The notes: generated by a model from the letters alone, not told the origin. DNA of 47,802 nucleotides from Eubacteriales bacterium (GCA_030529725.1 JAUMWI010000007.1:1-47802), one strand, 5' to 3'. Positions 1 to 9,677 are shown, counted from the first letter of the stretch. Numbers and translations are program-made.

Positions 1-643
1 CGCGGCCGTAGGACGCGGAGATCTGCGCGCCGTAGGCCGCTACAAGGGAAGCGAAGAAGCCGAAAAACGCAATGGGGGCATAGCAGGAAATAAGAGAAAC
101 GACTTTCAGAAGGCACTTTGTTATGTCGGAAAGCCATTTTGCCGTAAGGGTCTCGCTGCCGCCGGAGAGATTTACCCCAAAGCCGAAAAGAAGAGAAAAT
201 ATAATCAGCGGGAGCATTGCCCTGCGGGAGAGCAGCGAAGAGAAGTCGCTGACGGTAAAGAAGTTGACGATCAGGGTAGGCAGCGGTGTAGGATCATCCA
301 CTGTGCCGGCGGCGGCGTCCGTCCAGGCATTCAAAACCGGAGGATAGATGCGCACGATAAGCAGCATCAGTACTCCGGCGATCAGTCCGGTGATCACGAA
401 TACGGTGAGCGTGACGCCCATAATTTTTCCGGCGCGTTTGGGCGAGTGCATGTTGGCAACGCTGCCGGCAAGGGAGCAGAATACCAGCGGGACAACGATG
501 CAGAACATCAGGTTGATGAAGATTGTCCCCAGCGGCTCAAGGCATACCGCCCCGGGCCACAGTGCGCCAAGCAGACATCCCAGTACGATGGCAAAGAGCA
601 TGGCGCCTAAAAATCCGTATGTTTGCAGATACGATTTTCTCAT
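1..643 (-). CDS. Dicarboxylate/amino acid:cation symporter, N-terminal part (cut by window edge)
   Basis: The first 214 residues of a very hydrophobic protein are visible; the rest lies beyond base 1. It reads as the N-terminal half of a DAACS (GltP/DctA, SLC1-like) secondary transporter: several membrane helices, a conserved-looking stretch around residues 40-60 (INLMFCIVVPLVFCSLAGSV), and later FSLLFGFGVN. Such proteins take up glutamate, aspartate or C4-dicarboxylates with Na+ or H+. The start is the ATG at 643-641, preceded by a strong CAGGAGG eight bases upstream. The substrate cannot be told because the binding-site half (hairpins HP1/HP2, TM7-8) is missing. It lies downstream of the kbl terminator and so is probably transcribed on its own. 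Confidence 0.8.
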   Translation of the reverse strand, partial: MRKSYLQTYGFLGAMLFAIVLGCLLGALWPGAVCLEPLGTIFINLMFCIVVPLVFCSLAGSVANMHSPKRAGKIMGVTLTVFVITGLIAGVLMLLIVRIYPPVLNAWTDAAAGTVDDPTPLPTLIVNFFTVSDFSSLLSRRAMLPLIIFSLLFGFGVNLSGGSETLTAKWLSDITKCLLKVVSLISCYAPIAFFGFFASLVAAYGAQISASYGR

Positions 644-744
644 AAGAAGCCTCCTGTCTATGATCTTCTAATTTTAGATATAGCGGCAGACAGGCTAAAA
701 TATGACGGGCCGAATGGTTTTGCAAACCTTGCCGACGGCTTAAC

Positions 745-787
745 AAAAAAATACCGCCGACCTTTTGCAAGGTCAGCGGTATTTTTT
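745..787 (-). terminator. Rho-independent terminator after kbl
   Basis: An inverted repeat, ATACCGCCGACC with GGTCAGCGGTAT (one mismatch), has a short loop and is flanked by A-runs and T-runs on both sides. It can therefore stop transcription on either strand. It sits 13 bases past the kbl stop codon and ends the tdh-kbl unit. Confidence 0.85.
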
Positions 788-799
788 GCGGAATTTAAA

Positions 800-1987
800 T
801 CAAATGCCCATTTCCTTTTTCACTTCACCAAAGCACTTGACGGCGAAATCAAGATCCTCCTTCGTGTGGCCGGCGGAGATCTGTGTGCGCACGCGGTCGC
901 GTCCCTTGGGGACGACCGGATAGCAGAAGCCGACAACATACACGCCCTTTTCCAGCATGCGGCGTGCAAATTCATTGGCAACCTTCGGGTCATAGAGCAT
1001 GACGGGTACGATGGGATGCTCGCCGGGGAGCAGATCAAAGCCGAGTTTTTCCATCTCAGAGCGGAAGTAGCGCGCATTCTCGTGCACCTTGTCGCGAAGC
1101 GCCGTGGATTCGTTGAGCATATTGATCGTCTCGATCGTTGCGGCGCAGATAGCCGGAGCGAGAGAGTTGGAGAACAGATACGGACGGCTGCGCTGACGCA
1201 GGAGGTCAACGATCTCGCGCTTTGCCGCGGTGTAGCCGCCGGAGGCCCCACCCATGGCCTTGCCGAAGGTGCCGGTGAGGATATCGACTCTGCCCATCAC
1301 GCCGCAGAACTCCGGCGTGCCGCGTCCATGCTCGCCCATGAAGCCGACCGCGTGGCTGTCGTCCACCATGACAAGCGCGTCAAACTCGTCCGCGAGGTCG
1401 CAGATGCCCTTGAGATTGGCGATGTAGCCGTCCATCGAGAATACACCGTCGGTGGCAATGGTGATCTTCTTGCAGCCTGCGGCACGGGCATCGGTGAGCT
1501 GACGGCGCAGATCGTCCATGTCACTGTTTTTGTAGCGGTAGCGGTGTGCCTTGCAAAGGCGCACGCCGTCGATGATGGAGGCGTGATTCAGCTCGTCGGA
1601 AATGACGGCATCGTCCGCACCGAGCAGCGTTTCAAAGAGACCGCCGTTGGCATCGAAGCAGGAGGAATAGAGGATGGCGTCCTCCATACCAACGAAGTCG
1701 GCAATTTTGCGCTCAAGCTCCTTGTGGATCTCCTGCGTGCCGCAGATAAAGCGCACGGAGGAAAGGCCGAAGCCCCATTTGTCGTAGCTTGCCTTGGCGG
1801 CGTTCATCAGACGCTCGTTGTTGGAAAGACCGAGATAGTTGTTGGCACACATATTGACCACGGCTTTGGCCGCGGTGGTGTCGATGCGGGAACGCTGGGG
1901 CGTGGTAATGATGCGCTCGTCCTTATAGGTGCCTGCCTCACGAATGGCGGCAAGCTCCGCACGGTACTGCTCATAAGCTGTCTTCAT
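800..1987 (-). CDS. kbl: Glycine C-acetyltransferase (2-amino-3-ketobutyrate CoA ligase)
   Basis: A cytosolic PLP enzyme of the alpha-oxoamine synthase family (395 residues, the usual length). It cleaves 2-amino-3-ketobutyrate with CoA to glycine and acetyl-CoA, the second step of threonine catabolism. Visible landmarks are CANNYLGLS near residue 48, [11 protein letters not shown] (131-141), [16 protein letters not shown] (208-223) with the PLP-contacting Asp/His, and [13 protein letters not shown] with the Schiff-base Lys at about 243. The ATG at 1987 has an AGGAGG ribosome site. It lies 12 bases after tdh, so the two enzymes are co-transcribed and the unstable intermediate can be used at once. 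Related KBL/AONS enzymes such as BioF look similar, but the neighbour tdh settles the call. Confidence 0.95.
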   Translation of the reverse strand: MKTAYEQYRAELAAIREAGTYKDERIITTPQRSRIDTTAAKAVVNMCANNYLGLSNNERLMNAAKASYDKWGFGLSSVRFICGTQEIHKELERKIADFVGMEDAILYSSCFDANGGLFETLLGADDAVISDELNHASIIDGVRLCKAHRYRYKNSDMDDLRRQLTDARAAGCKKITIATDGVFSMDGYIANLKGICDLADEFDALVMVDDSHAVGFMGEHGRGTPEFCGVMGRVDILTGTFGKAMGGASGGYTAAKREIVDLLRQRSRPYLFSNSLAPAICAATIETINMLNESTALRDKVHENARYFRSEMEKLGFDLLPGEHPIVPVMLYDPKVANEFARRMLEKGVYVVGFCYPVVPKGRDRVRTQISAGHTKEDLDFAVKCFGEVKKEMGI

Positions 1988-1999
1988 GATCGTTCCTCC

Positions 2000-3040
2000 T
2001 TATTTTTTCGTCCAGTCGAGAATGACCTTGCCGCTCTTGCCGCTGTGCATGGCTGCAAAGCCCTTTTCAAATTCGGTGTAGTGGAAGCGGTGGGTAATGG
2101 CAGGGGAGAGGTCAAGACCGCCCTGCACCATGTAGCTCATCTGGTGCCAGTTATCCATCTTGCGACCGTAAATGCCCTGAAGCGTCAGTCCCTTGCCGAT
2201 GACATCGTTCATGTTGAGACTGATGTTGGCGTTGCCGAGACCGAGCAGACTGATCTTGCCGCCGTTACGCATGACGGAGATCATCTGATTAAGTGCTGCG
2301 CCGCTGCCGGACATCTCAAAGCCGACGTCGAAGCCTTCGACCAGTCCCTGCGCGCGCATGGCGTCCTGCAGATTTTCGCGTCCGGTGTTGATCGCGGCAT
2401 CTGCGCCCATTTTACGCGCAAGCTCCAGACGGTAGTCGTTGAGGTCGGTGACGATGACGCGGCGTGCGCCGGCATACTTGGCAATGGCGATGGCCAGAAT
2501 ACCGACAGGGCCGGCACCCGTAATAAGAACGTCCTCACCCACGAGGTTGAACATCAGTGCCGTGTGCGTTGCATTGCCGACTGCGTCAAACATGGCGACA
2601 ATATCTTCGTCGAGATTGGGATCGATAATGATGACATTGGAAGCGGGAATGCAGACGTATTCCGCAAAGGCACCGTCGCGGTCAACACCGACCGAGCTGG
2701 TGTTTTTGCACCATTGAATGTTGCCGGTGTGGCAGTTGCGGCAATGGCCGCAGGTAATGTGTCCCTCGCCGCTGACGCGCTGCCCGATGTAGAGTCCCGT
2801 GACGCCGGCGCCGAGCTCGGCAATTTCACCGACATACTCATGCCCGATGACCATGGGAGGCTTGACGTGCTGCGTGGACCACTCATTCCAGTCGTAGATG
2901 TGAACATCGGTACCGCAGATCGCGGTTTTGTGAACTTTGATGAGTACCTCGCCGGGACCCGGAACGGGGATGGGAACCTGACGAAGCTCCAGACCGACAC
3001 CGGCGGTCGGCTTGACGATAGCGTCCATTATACGCACCAT
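2000..3040 (-). CDS. tdh: L-threonine 3-dehydrogenase
   Basis: A zinc-dependent medium-chain dehydrogenase (346 residues) that oxidises L-threonine to 2-amino-3-ketobutyrate with NAD+. Catalytic-zinc ligands appear in ICGTDVH (Cys42) and GHEYVGE (His67, Glu68). Structural-zinc cysteines lie in CGHCRNCHTGNIQWC (97, 100, 103, 111). The Rossmann motif GAGPVG is near residue 175. The start chosen is the ATG at 3040, with AAGGAGAGG about nine bases upstream; an in-frame ATG at 3028 would also give a good N-terminus (MDAIVKP). It is the first gene of the tdh-kbl operon and has a near-consensus promoter at 3093-3121. Sorbitol-dehydrogenase-like relatives are the alternative, but pairing with kbl makes Tdh very likely. 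Confidence 0.95.
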   Translation of the reverse strand: MVRIMDAIVKPTAGVGLELRQVPIPVPGPGEVLIKVHKTAICGTDVHIYDWNEWSTQHVKPPMVIGHEYVGEIAELGAGVTGLYIGQRVSGEGHITCGHCRNCHTGNIQWCKNTSSVGVDRDGAFAEYVCIPASNVIIIDPNLDEDIVAMFDAVGNATHTALMFNLVGEDVLITGAGPVGILAIAIAKYAGARRVIVTDLNDYRLELARKMGADAAINTGRENLQDAMRAQGLVEGFDVGFEMSGSGAALNQMISVMRNGGKISLLGLGNANISLNMNDVIGKGLTLQGIYGRKMDNWHQMSYMVQGGLDLSPAITHRFHYTEFEKGFAAMHSGKSGKVILDWTKK

Positions 3041-3092
3041 AATGTCCTCTCCTTAAGAACAAAATATGTTGTTATGCTTTTGCCTCATAGAC

Positions 3093-3121
3093 ATTTTATG
3101 ACAAGAGTAAATCGTTGTCAA
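3093..3121 (-). promoter_or_regulatory. Housekeeping sigma promoter of tdh-kbl
   Basis: On the minus strand TTGACA (3121-3116) is followed after 17 bases by TAAAAT (3098-3093). This is a perfect -35 and a 5/6 -10 box about 55 bases upstream of the tdh start. The leader is too short for a glycine or T-box riboswitch. Confidence 0.8.
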
Positions 3122-3165
3122 GCGGAGAATTGCGCGGTGCCGCTTTATTTTTTTATGGCAGAAAG

Positions 3166-3207
3166 CAGAAAAAAGCAGCCTGCCAAAACTCTCGTTTGGC
3201 AGGCTGC
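3166..3207 (-). terminator. Rho-independent terminator of the ABC exporter operon
   Basis: A perfect 13-bp inverted repeat, GCAGCCTGCCAAA (3175-3187) and its complement (3195-3207), has a 7-base loop and is followed on the minus strand by TTTTTTCTGC. It lies about 35 bases past the stop of the downstream ABC gene. Confidence 0.92.
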
Positions 3208-3242
3208 GCAGATTATTAATGCTGCAGGGAAGAACACGGACA

Positions 3243-5171
3243 TTATTCCAGTTCAAATGCACCGGTATAAAGCCGGTAGTAGGTGCCCTTTTCGGCGATC
3301 AGTTTTTCGTGGTCGCCGCGCTCGATGATGCGTCCGTGGTCGAGTACCATGATGACATCGGAGTTCATGACGGTGGACAGACGGTGGGCGATGACAAACA
3401 CGGTGCGTCCCTCCATCAGCTTATCCATACCGCGCTGAACGATCGCCTCCGTGCGCGTGTCGATGGAGGAGGTCGCCTCATCGAGGATCATGACCGGAGG
3501 ATCGGCAACAGCAGCGCGCGCAATGGCAATGAGCTGGCGCTGACCCTGTGAGAGATTGGAGCCGTTGCCGGTAAGCTCGGTCGCGTAGCCGCTCGGAAGT
3601 CTTGTGATGAAGTCGTCTGCACCGGCAAGTTTTGCCGCGGCGATACATTCCTCATCCGTTGCGTCAAGCTTTCCGTAGCGGATATTGTCCATCACCGTGC
3701 CGGTAAAGAGATTCGTCTCCTGCAGCACGATGCCAAGCGAGCGGCGCAGGTCGGACTTTTTGATCTTGTTGATGTTGATGCCGTCGTAGCGGATCTTTCC
3801 GTCGGCAATGTCATAGAAACGGTTGATGAGATTGGTGATCGTCGTTTTGCCTGCGCCGGTCGCGCCGACGAAGGCGACCTTCTGACCGGGCTCGGCATAC
3901 ACGGAAACATCATAGAGGACCTGTTTGCCCTCCACATAGGCGAAATCTACATCGGTCAGGCGCACATCGCCGCGAAGCTCGGTGTAAGAAACGGTTCCGT
4001 CCCCGTGCGGCTCCTTCCACGCCCAGCGACCGGTGTGACGGTCGGTTTCCGTAATGGTACCGTCCGGTGCAATTTCGGCATTGACGAGGGTGACGGAACC
4101 GTCGTCCGCTTCGATCTTCTCATCCATCAGGGCAAGTACACGCTCCGCGCCTGCCATACCCATGACGATCGCGTTGACCTGCTGGGTAAGCTGGTTGAGG
4201 TTGGAGGTGAACTGTTTGACCATATTGAGGAATGCAACCAGAATGGAAATGTCGAGCACCTTGCCAGAGAGACTGGGATTCGGCAACCCTGCGAGCAGGT
4301 ATGCGCCGCCGAACACGGCAATGAGCACATAGAGAATGTTGCCGATATTCATGATGACGGGGCCGAGACAGGAGGCATAGGCGTGTGCTCGGCGCGCATC
4401 TTCACAAAGCGCGTTGTTGAGGGCGTCAAAGTCCTTTTGGCAGATGTCCTCATGACAGAAGACCTTGACGACCTTCTGACCGTTCATCATTTCCTGCACA
4501 AAACCTTCGGTTGCCGCCACACTTTTCTGCTGGCGCACGAAATACTTTGCGCTGCCGCCGCCGAGCTTGCCGGAGACGATCGTCATTGCAGCGATGCCGA
4601 GAATGATCAGGATCGTGAGCGGAATGGAGTACCACACCATAATGAAGAACACGACCACCACGATGCAGCCCGAGCGCAGCAGCGCGGGAATGGACTGCGA
4701 TACCAGCTCGCGCAGTGTGTCGATGTCGTTGGTATAGTGACTCATGATGTCACCGTGACGGTGCGAGTCGAAGTAGCGAATGGGAAGATCCTGCATGCCG
4801 GAAAACAGCTTCTTGCGCATCTTGCTGAGGTATCCCTGCGTCATAACGGCATTGAGCTGTGCCTGAGCAAAGATGGCGATGAGCGAGATGAGATAGAGAA
4901 CGACAAGAATTTTAAGCTGCGGCACGATTTCCGCACTTGCTGAGCCCCAGTCGCCGCTTACATACCACTTTTCCGTAATTGCGACGATTTTCTGGGTGAA
5001 GACGGCAGGAATGGCGGAGGCTGCAGCGTTGAACAGCGTGCAGACACAAATAACAGGGAAGAGGACGGGGTAGAAGGAGACAAGCATCTTGATGACGCGC
5101 TTTAACGCCTTGCCGTTGAAGACGGGGCGACCCTTGGCGTTGAGCTTGACGTTGCCGCGGTTTTTAGGCAT
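3243..5171 (-). CDS. ABC exporter half-transporter, catalytically complete subunit
   Basis: A type I ABC exporter half (642 residues): N-terminal six-helix membrane domain to about residue 330, then a nucleotide-binding domain. The NBD has Walker A GATGAGKTT (about 436-444), signature LSQGQRQ (about 540) and Walker B VMILDEATSSID with the catalytic Glu (about 560). An extra stretch of about 40 residues (EIAPDGTITETDRHTGRW and on) precedes the NBD, as in the longer subunit of many Firmicutes heterodimeric exporters. It overlaps the upstream ABC gene by 8 bases, so the two are translationally coupled and should form one heterodimer. Likely role is export of a drug, lipid or peptide; the substrate cannot be read from the sequence. 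No MarR- or TetR-type regulator is adjacent. Confidence 0.9.
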   Translation of the reverse strand: MPKNRGNVKLNAKGRPVFNGKALKRVIKMLVSFYPVLFPVICVCTLFNAAASAIPAVFTQKIVAITEKWYVSGDWGSASAEIVPQLKILVVLYLISLIAIFAQAQLNAVMTQGYLSKMRKKLFSGMQDLPIRYFDSHRHGDIMSHYTNDIDTLRELVSQSIPALLRSGCIVVVVFFIMVWYSIPLTILIILGIAAMTIVSGKLGGGSAKYFVRQQKSVAATEGFVQEMMNGQKVVKVFCHEDICQKDFDALNNALCEDARRAHAYASCLGPVIMNIGNILYVLIAVFGGAYLLAGLPNPSLSGKVLDISILVAFLNMVKQFTSNLNQLTQQVNAIVMGMAGAERVLALMDEKIEADDGSVTLVNAEIAPDGTITETDRHTGRWAWKEPHGDGTVSYTELRGDVRLTDVDFAYVEGKQVLYDVSVYAEPGQKVAFVGATGAGKTTITNLINRFYDIADGKIRYDGININKIKKSDLRRSLGIVLQETNLFTGTVMDNIRYGKLDATDEECIAAAKLAGADDFITRLPSGYATELTGNGSNLSQGQRQLIAIARAAVADPPVMILDEATSSIDTRTEAIVQRGMDKLMEGRTVFVIAHRLSTVMNSDVIMVLDHGRIIERGDHEKLIAEKGTYYRLYTGAFELE

Positions 5172-6915
5172 TTTCCTCGCCTCCCTTCGTCTGCTGGGAG
5201 TGGATTTCCCGATAGATTTCGCTTGAGCGGATCAGCTCGTCGTGGGTGCCCTGCGCAGCAATTTTCCCGTTGTCCAAAATCAAAATGAGATCGGCGTCCT
5301 GTACCGATGCAACGCGCTGGGCAATAATGATCTTGGTCGTTTCGGGGATGTATTCGCGGAAACCCTGCCGGATCAGCGCATCAGTGCGGGTGTCGACCGC
5401 GCTGGTCGAGTCATCGAGAATCAGGATTTTCGGCTTTTTCAAAAGCGCACGGGCAATACAAAGCCGCTGCTTCTGACCGCCGGAGACATTCGCGCCGCCC
5501 TGCTCGATCCACTTCTCGTAACCGTCGGGGAAGGAGGAAATGTAATCGTGTACCTGCGCGAGCCTGCATGCCTCGATCAGCTCCTCGTCCGTTGCATCCG
5601 GGTTGCCCCAGCGAAGATTATCCCGAATGGTGCCGGAGAACAGCTCGTTTTTCTGCAGTACCATCGCAACAGACTCACGCAAAGTATCCAGATCATAGTC
5701 GCGTACATCGGTGCCGCCGACCCTGACACAGCCTTCGGTTACATCGTACAGACGCGGGATGAGCTGCACGAGCGTTGTCTTGCTCGAACCGGTCACGCCC
5801 AGAATACCGACCGTCATGCCGGAGCGGATGTGCAGATCAATTCCGGAGAGCGCGTATTTCTGCGCGTTTGCGGAGTACTTGAAGCTGACTCCCTCAAAGT
5901 CAACGGAGCCGTCCCTGACCTCGGTGACGGGATGCTTCGGATTACGCAGCGTCGGTTCCTCATCGAGCACCTCACAGATACGCTTGGCGGCTTCAATGGA
6001 CATCGTGAGCATCACATAGATCATCGAGAGCATCATCAGCGACATGAGGATCTGCACGCCGTAGGTAAGCATGGCGGAGATCTGACCGACCTGGATCACC
6101 GTGCCCTGCGTTCTGACCACAATGCGTGAGCCGACATAGAGCACGAACACCATGTTGAAGTACATGCAAAGCTGCATCAGCGGCATATTGCAGGCAACAA
6201 TGCGCTCGGCTTTGGTAAAGTCGGCGGCAATATTATCGGATGCAGCGGCAAACTTTTCCTTTTCGTACGCCTCGCGGCTGAAGCCCTTGACCACGCGCAT
6301 GGCACGCACATTTTCCTCGATGGATTCGTTCATACGGTCGTATTTCTTAAAGACTGCGCGGAACGCCGGCATGGCCTTTTTGCCGATCATAATGAGACCG
6401 AACGCCAGCACGGGAATGATGACAACAAAGCTTGTTGCCAGTGCGCCGCCCATGATGTACGCCATCACGATGGAGAAAATGAGCATCAGCGGAGAGCGCA
6501 CGGCAATGCGGATCATCATCATGAACGACATCTGTACGCTGTTGACGTCGGTGGTCATGCGCGTGACGAGCGAGGAGGAGGAAAACTTGTCGATATTCTC
6601 AAACGAAAAGTCCTGCACACGCTCAAACATATCGTGCCGCAGATTTTTGGCAAAGCCGGTGCCGGCCTTGGAGGAAGAAATCCCCGCAAGTGCGCCGCAG
6701 GCAAGGGAGCACAGCGCCAGAACAATCAGCAGAATGCCGGTTCTCACGACCTCCTGCATCTCCACGCCGCCTTGAATCCTATTGACAAGCTCGGCGGTGA
6801 TGAAGGGGATGAATGCTTCGATGACCGCTTCACCGACAATCAGAACGAGCGTCAGGAGCGCAGGGACTTTATATTCCCGTACACATGCTCCCAAACGCTT
6901 GATTACATGTACCAT
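5164..6915 (-). CDS. ABC exporter half-transporter, subunit with degenerate catalytic site
   Basis: The partner of the following gene (583 residues): six membrane helices, then an NBD. Its Walker A reads GVTGSSKTT (about residue 368), with Ser where Gly is usual before the Lys. The signature is intact, VSGGQKQ (about 475). Walker B is ILILDDSTSAVD (about 497), with Asp in place of the catalytic Glu. This matches asymmetric heterodimers such as BmrCD or TM287/288, in which one of the two ATP sites is degenerate. The start at 6915 has GGAAAGGAAG upstream, with a spacing a little long at about 12 bases. First gene of a two-gene operon ending at the terminator at 3166-3207. Confidence 0.9.
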   Translation of the reverse strand: MVHVIKRLGACVREYKVPALLTLVLIVGEAVIEAFIPFITAELVNRIQGGVEMQEVVRTGILLIVLALCSLACGALAGISSSKAGTGFAKNLRHDMFERVQDFSFENIDKFSSSSLVTRMTTDVNSVQMSFMMMIRIAVRSPLMLIFSIVMAYIMGGALATSFVVIIPVLAFGLIMIGKKAMPAFRAVFKKYDRMNESIEENVRAMRVVKGFSREAYEKEKFAAASDNIAADFTKAERIVACNMPLMQLCMYFNMVFVLYVGSRIVVRTQGTVIQVGQISAMLTYGVQILMSLMMLSMIYVMLTMSIEAAKRICEVLDEEPTLRNPKHPVTEVRDGSVDFEGVSFKYSANAQKYALSGIDLHIRSGMTVGILGVTGSSKTTLVQLIPRLYDVTEGCVRVGGTDVRDYDLDTLRESVAMVLQKNELFSGTIRDNLRWGNPDATDEELIEACRLAQVHDYISSFPDGYEKWIEQGGANVSGGQKQRLCIARALLKKPKILILDDSTSAVDTRTDALIRQGFREYIPETTKIIIAQRVASVQDADLILILDNGKIAAQGTHDELIRSSEIYREIHSQQTKGGEENA

Positions 6916-7064
6916 ATTTGATGATTACTTCCTTTCCTTGATTTCAACAACCACACCATGTTACAGAATTATGGTGGCAAAATCAATGGATAAATTGTAA
7001 AATTGCCGTTTTATAGTGTGAGCGCATAGCATCTGACTATTCCACAACCATCGGCTGCGAAGCG

Positions 7065-9677
7065 TCATTCTGTCAGCTTTGCAATACTTCTGATCGTGCG
7101 CCGATCCTGATTTCTGAGATTGAGCTGCTCAACGAACGCGCTGATCTGTCCCTCGACCTCCTCGACCTCAGCGTGAAAAGTGTGCGCGCTCACGCGCATC
7201 GCGCCGTGTCCGAGAATGATGACCTGCTCCATATTGTCCGAGGTCGCCACGCGCACGCGGCGCTCTTTGCGAAGCTCGTAGGTGGCACGTTCGATGTAGG
7301 TGTCGGCGGTCTCCGCCTCCTTGGTATAGACGACCTTGATGCCGTTCGCCGTCTGTACGCTGCCCGGATTTCCTTTGACCTTGTAGGCATCGTAAACCAG
7401 AATTACTTTACATTTCCGGAATCCCTGATAGTTCGACAGAATGCTCACAAGCATCTCGCGTGCCGCAGAAATATCCTGCGCGGCGATGGCTTTGAGCTCG
7501 TCCCACGCGAAGATGATGTTGTATCCGTCCACGAGCAGGTACTCGGTATCAAAATGCTGCGTTTGAATGTTGTATTTGCGCTCATCGAGCGCAGTGCGTG
7601 CCGGCTTTCTCGCAGGTTCAAACGCTTTGCGTTCGACCTTTCCGTAGGTGCGCTCGAAAATGCTCTGCAGCTCCTTATCCTGCTCAAACGAGCCGGACGG
7701 TGCGCTGCGGTGGGCGTGGGTTTCTGCGGCGGTTTCGTTCGCTTCCTCCAAAGTTATACCGCTGTCGCAGTGGACATAAGCGGCGACCTCATTCCACGGG
7801 ATCGTGACGCTGCCGCCGTGGTCACAGAAGACGGAAGAGGAGGGATTGTCCGTGTCGCGCTCGGCATCGTAGCCGAGAACAGCCACGATTGCCTCCCGGT
7901 CATGGCACGGCTCGTAGCCGTGCACCGTGCAGGTGAGCCGTCCGCGTCCGCGGGTATAGGCGGCGACCTCGCTGAAGTAGTCACGCAGAGGCGCGACAGG
8001 AGCATATCCGGTGAGTGTCGTCATTTCGCCGTCTGTCTCCGGCGCGTTGACTGTGCCGCTCATATTCTGCAGGTCTGTCATGGCGTGTCCGACACATTCT
8101 GAGGGGACTTCCAGACGGAAATCGTAGTACGGTTCGAGCAGAATGCTTTCTGCCTGCATCAGTCCCTGACGAATGGCGCGATAGGTCGCCTGACGGAAAT
8201 CACCACCCTCTGTGTGCTTTAGATGCGCTCTTCCTGCAACGAGTGTAAAGGAGATATCCGTGACAGGGGAACCCGTCAGAACACCGCAGTGTTCGCGCTC
8301 AAAAATGTGGGTGCAGATCAGTCTTTGCCAGTTCAGATCGAGCACATCGGTCGCAACCTTGGACGCAAATCGCACCCCGCTGCCGCGCGGCAGCGGTTCA
8401 AGAAGGAGCTGCACCTCCGCATAGTGTCGCAGCGGCTCGAAATGACCGAGACCGAGTACGCGGTCTGCAATCGTCTCGCGGTAGACGACACTGCCTTCAT
8501 CGAAGCTGACGGTGAGGTGGTAACGCTCGGCGATATGGGCGCTGAGAACCTCCAGTTGGATTTTGCCCATGAGCTGAACGTGAATTTCACTGTGGCGCCC
8601 GTCCCACACGATGCGCAGCATCGGATCCTCTTCCTCCAGCTCCCTGAGCTTCGGCAGAACCGTGTGTGGATCCTCTCCGTTCGGGAGCGACAGACGGTAG
8701 GTGAGCACCGGTTCAAGCAGGGGAGCGGAGGACTCGCGCTCTGCGCCGAGTCCCAGTCCGACATAGGTGTGCGCAAGACCGGTCACGGCAACAACCGTTC
8801 CGGCATGGGCATCGCTTACGGTTTGAAACTTCTGACCGGAATAGCGCCGCAGCTGATCGGCTTTTTCCTCATACTGCATCTCACCGACAGAGTAGGAAAG
8901 CGATGATTTGACCTTGAGCGTGCCGCCTGTGATTTTCAGCCAGGTCAGGCGTGCGCCCTGTGCATCGCGTGAGATCTTAAACACCTTTGCTCCGAATCCG
9001 TCTGGATAGGTGCGCTCTTTCATCAGTCCGGCGGCTGCGGTGAGAAACTCCTCCACACCGTCGAGCTTCAGCGCTGAGCCGAAGAAGCAGGGAAACACCT
9101 TGCGCGCGGCGATGAGCTCGGTCGTGCGTGACAAGCCGACGCTGCCGTTGTCGAGATACTCCTCGAGCGCAGATTCATCGCACATGGCAACGGCTTCCTC
9201 GTGCGTATCGGTAAAGTCAATGCAGCCGGGGCTGAGCTTTTTTTGAAGCTCGTTTATCAGTGCTTCACGACGCGTGAGCGCAAGATCCATCTTATTGACA
9301 AACAGGAAAACAGGTACCCCATAGCGGTCTAAAAGCTGCCAGAGTGTGCGCGTATGACTCTGCACGCCGTCCGTGCCGCTGACGACGAGAATCGCATAGT
9401 CAAGTACCGAAAGCGTGCGCTCCATTTCTGCGGAAAAATCCACATGACCGGGCGTATCGAGCAGCGTCAGCTCAGTATCGCCGACCGTGAGGATCGCCTG
9501 CTTGGAGAAAATCGTGATCCCACGCTTACGCTCCAGCGAGTCGGTGTCCAAAAAGGCATCACCGTGATCGACGCGCCCGAGCTTTCTCAGTGCGCCGCTC
9601 ATATATAGAAGCCCTTCGCAGAGCGTTGTTTTGCCCGCATCCACATGGGCTAGAATTCCGACCGTAATCTTCTTCAT
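7065..9677 (-). CDS. TetM/EF-G-like translational GTPase fused to a C-terminal NYN (Rae1/YacP-type) nuclease domain
   Basis: 870 residues. The N-terminal G domain has AHVDAGKTT (10-18), a GITI switch, DTPGH and NKMD, then EF-G-like domains II-V as in ribosomal protection proteins. After domain V and a linker of roughly 150 residues, residues 713-870 form a NYN/PIN-like nuclease domain: LLVDGYNIIFAWDEL (Asp717), VILVYDAYK (Asp763), EAETADTYIE (Asp792), ATSDNMEQ (Asp814). Those acidic residues match the active-site pattern of YacP/Rae1, the ribosome A-site endoribonuclease of Bacillus. The start is placed at the ATG at 9677, which has AAGGA eight bases upstream; an in-frame ATG at 9704 has no ribosome site. 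The protein probably binds the ribosomal A site. Tetracycline resistance is not implied. I recall similar fusions in other Clostridia annotated only as translation factor GTPases. Confidence 0.88.
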   Translation of the reverse strand: MKKITVGILAHVDAGKTTLCEGLLYMSGALRKLGRVDHGDAFLDTDSLERKRGITIFSKQAILTVGDTELTLLDTPGHVDFSAEMERTLSVLDYAILVVSGTDGVQSHTRTLWQLLDRYGVPVFLFVNKMDLALTRREALINELQKKLSPGCIDFTDTHEEAVAMCDESALEEYLDNGSVGLSRTTELIAARKVFPCFFGSALKLDGVEEFLTAAAGLMKERTYPDGFGAKVFKISRDAQGARLTWLKITGGTLKVKSSLSYSVGEMQYEEKADQLRRYSGQKFQTVSDAHAGTVVAVTGLAHTYVGLGLGAERESSAPLLEPVLTYRLSLPNGEDPHTVLPKLRELEEEDPMLRIVWDGRHSEIHVQLMGKIQLEVLSAHIAERYHLTVSFDEGSVVYRETIADRVLGLGHFEPLRHYAEVQLLLEPLPRGSGVRFASKVATDVLDLNWQRLICTHIFEREHCGVLTGSPVTDISFTLVAGRAHLKHTEGGDFRQATYRAIRQGLMQAESILLEPYYDFRLEVPSECVGHAMTDLQNMSGTVNAPETDGEMTTLTGYAPVAPLRDYFSEVAAYTRGRGRLTCTVHGYEPCHDREAIVAVLGYDAERDTDNPSSSVFCDHGGSVTIPWNEVAAYVHCDSGITLEEANETAAETHAHRSAPSGSFEQDKELQSIFERTYGKVERKAFEPARKPARTALDERKYNIQTQHFDTEYLLVDGYNIIFAWDELKAIAAQDISAAREMLVSILSNYQGFRKCKVILVYDAYKVKGNPGSVQTANGIKVVYTKEAETADTYIERATYELRKERRVRVATSDNMEQVIILGHGAMRVSAHTFHAEVEEVEGQISAFVEQLNLRNQDRRTIRSIAKLTE

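Noticed and set aside
623..3328. A 901-codon plus-strand frame
   Set aside because: It is antisense to kbl and tdh, which have clear motifs and ribosome sites; its protein is low in hydrophobic order and has no motif. A shadow of high-GC codon use.
7065..9677. Tetracycline resistance gene
   Set aside because: The GTPase is TetM-like, but the extra nuclease domain and divergent domain V argue against calling it a tet determinant.
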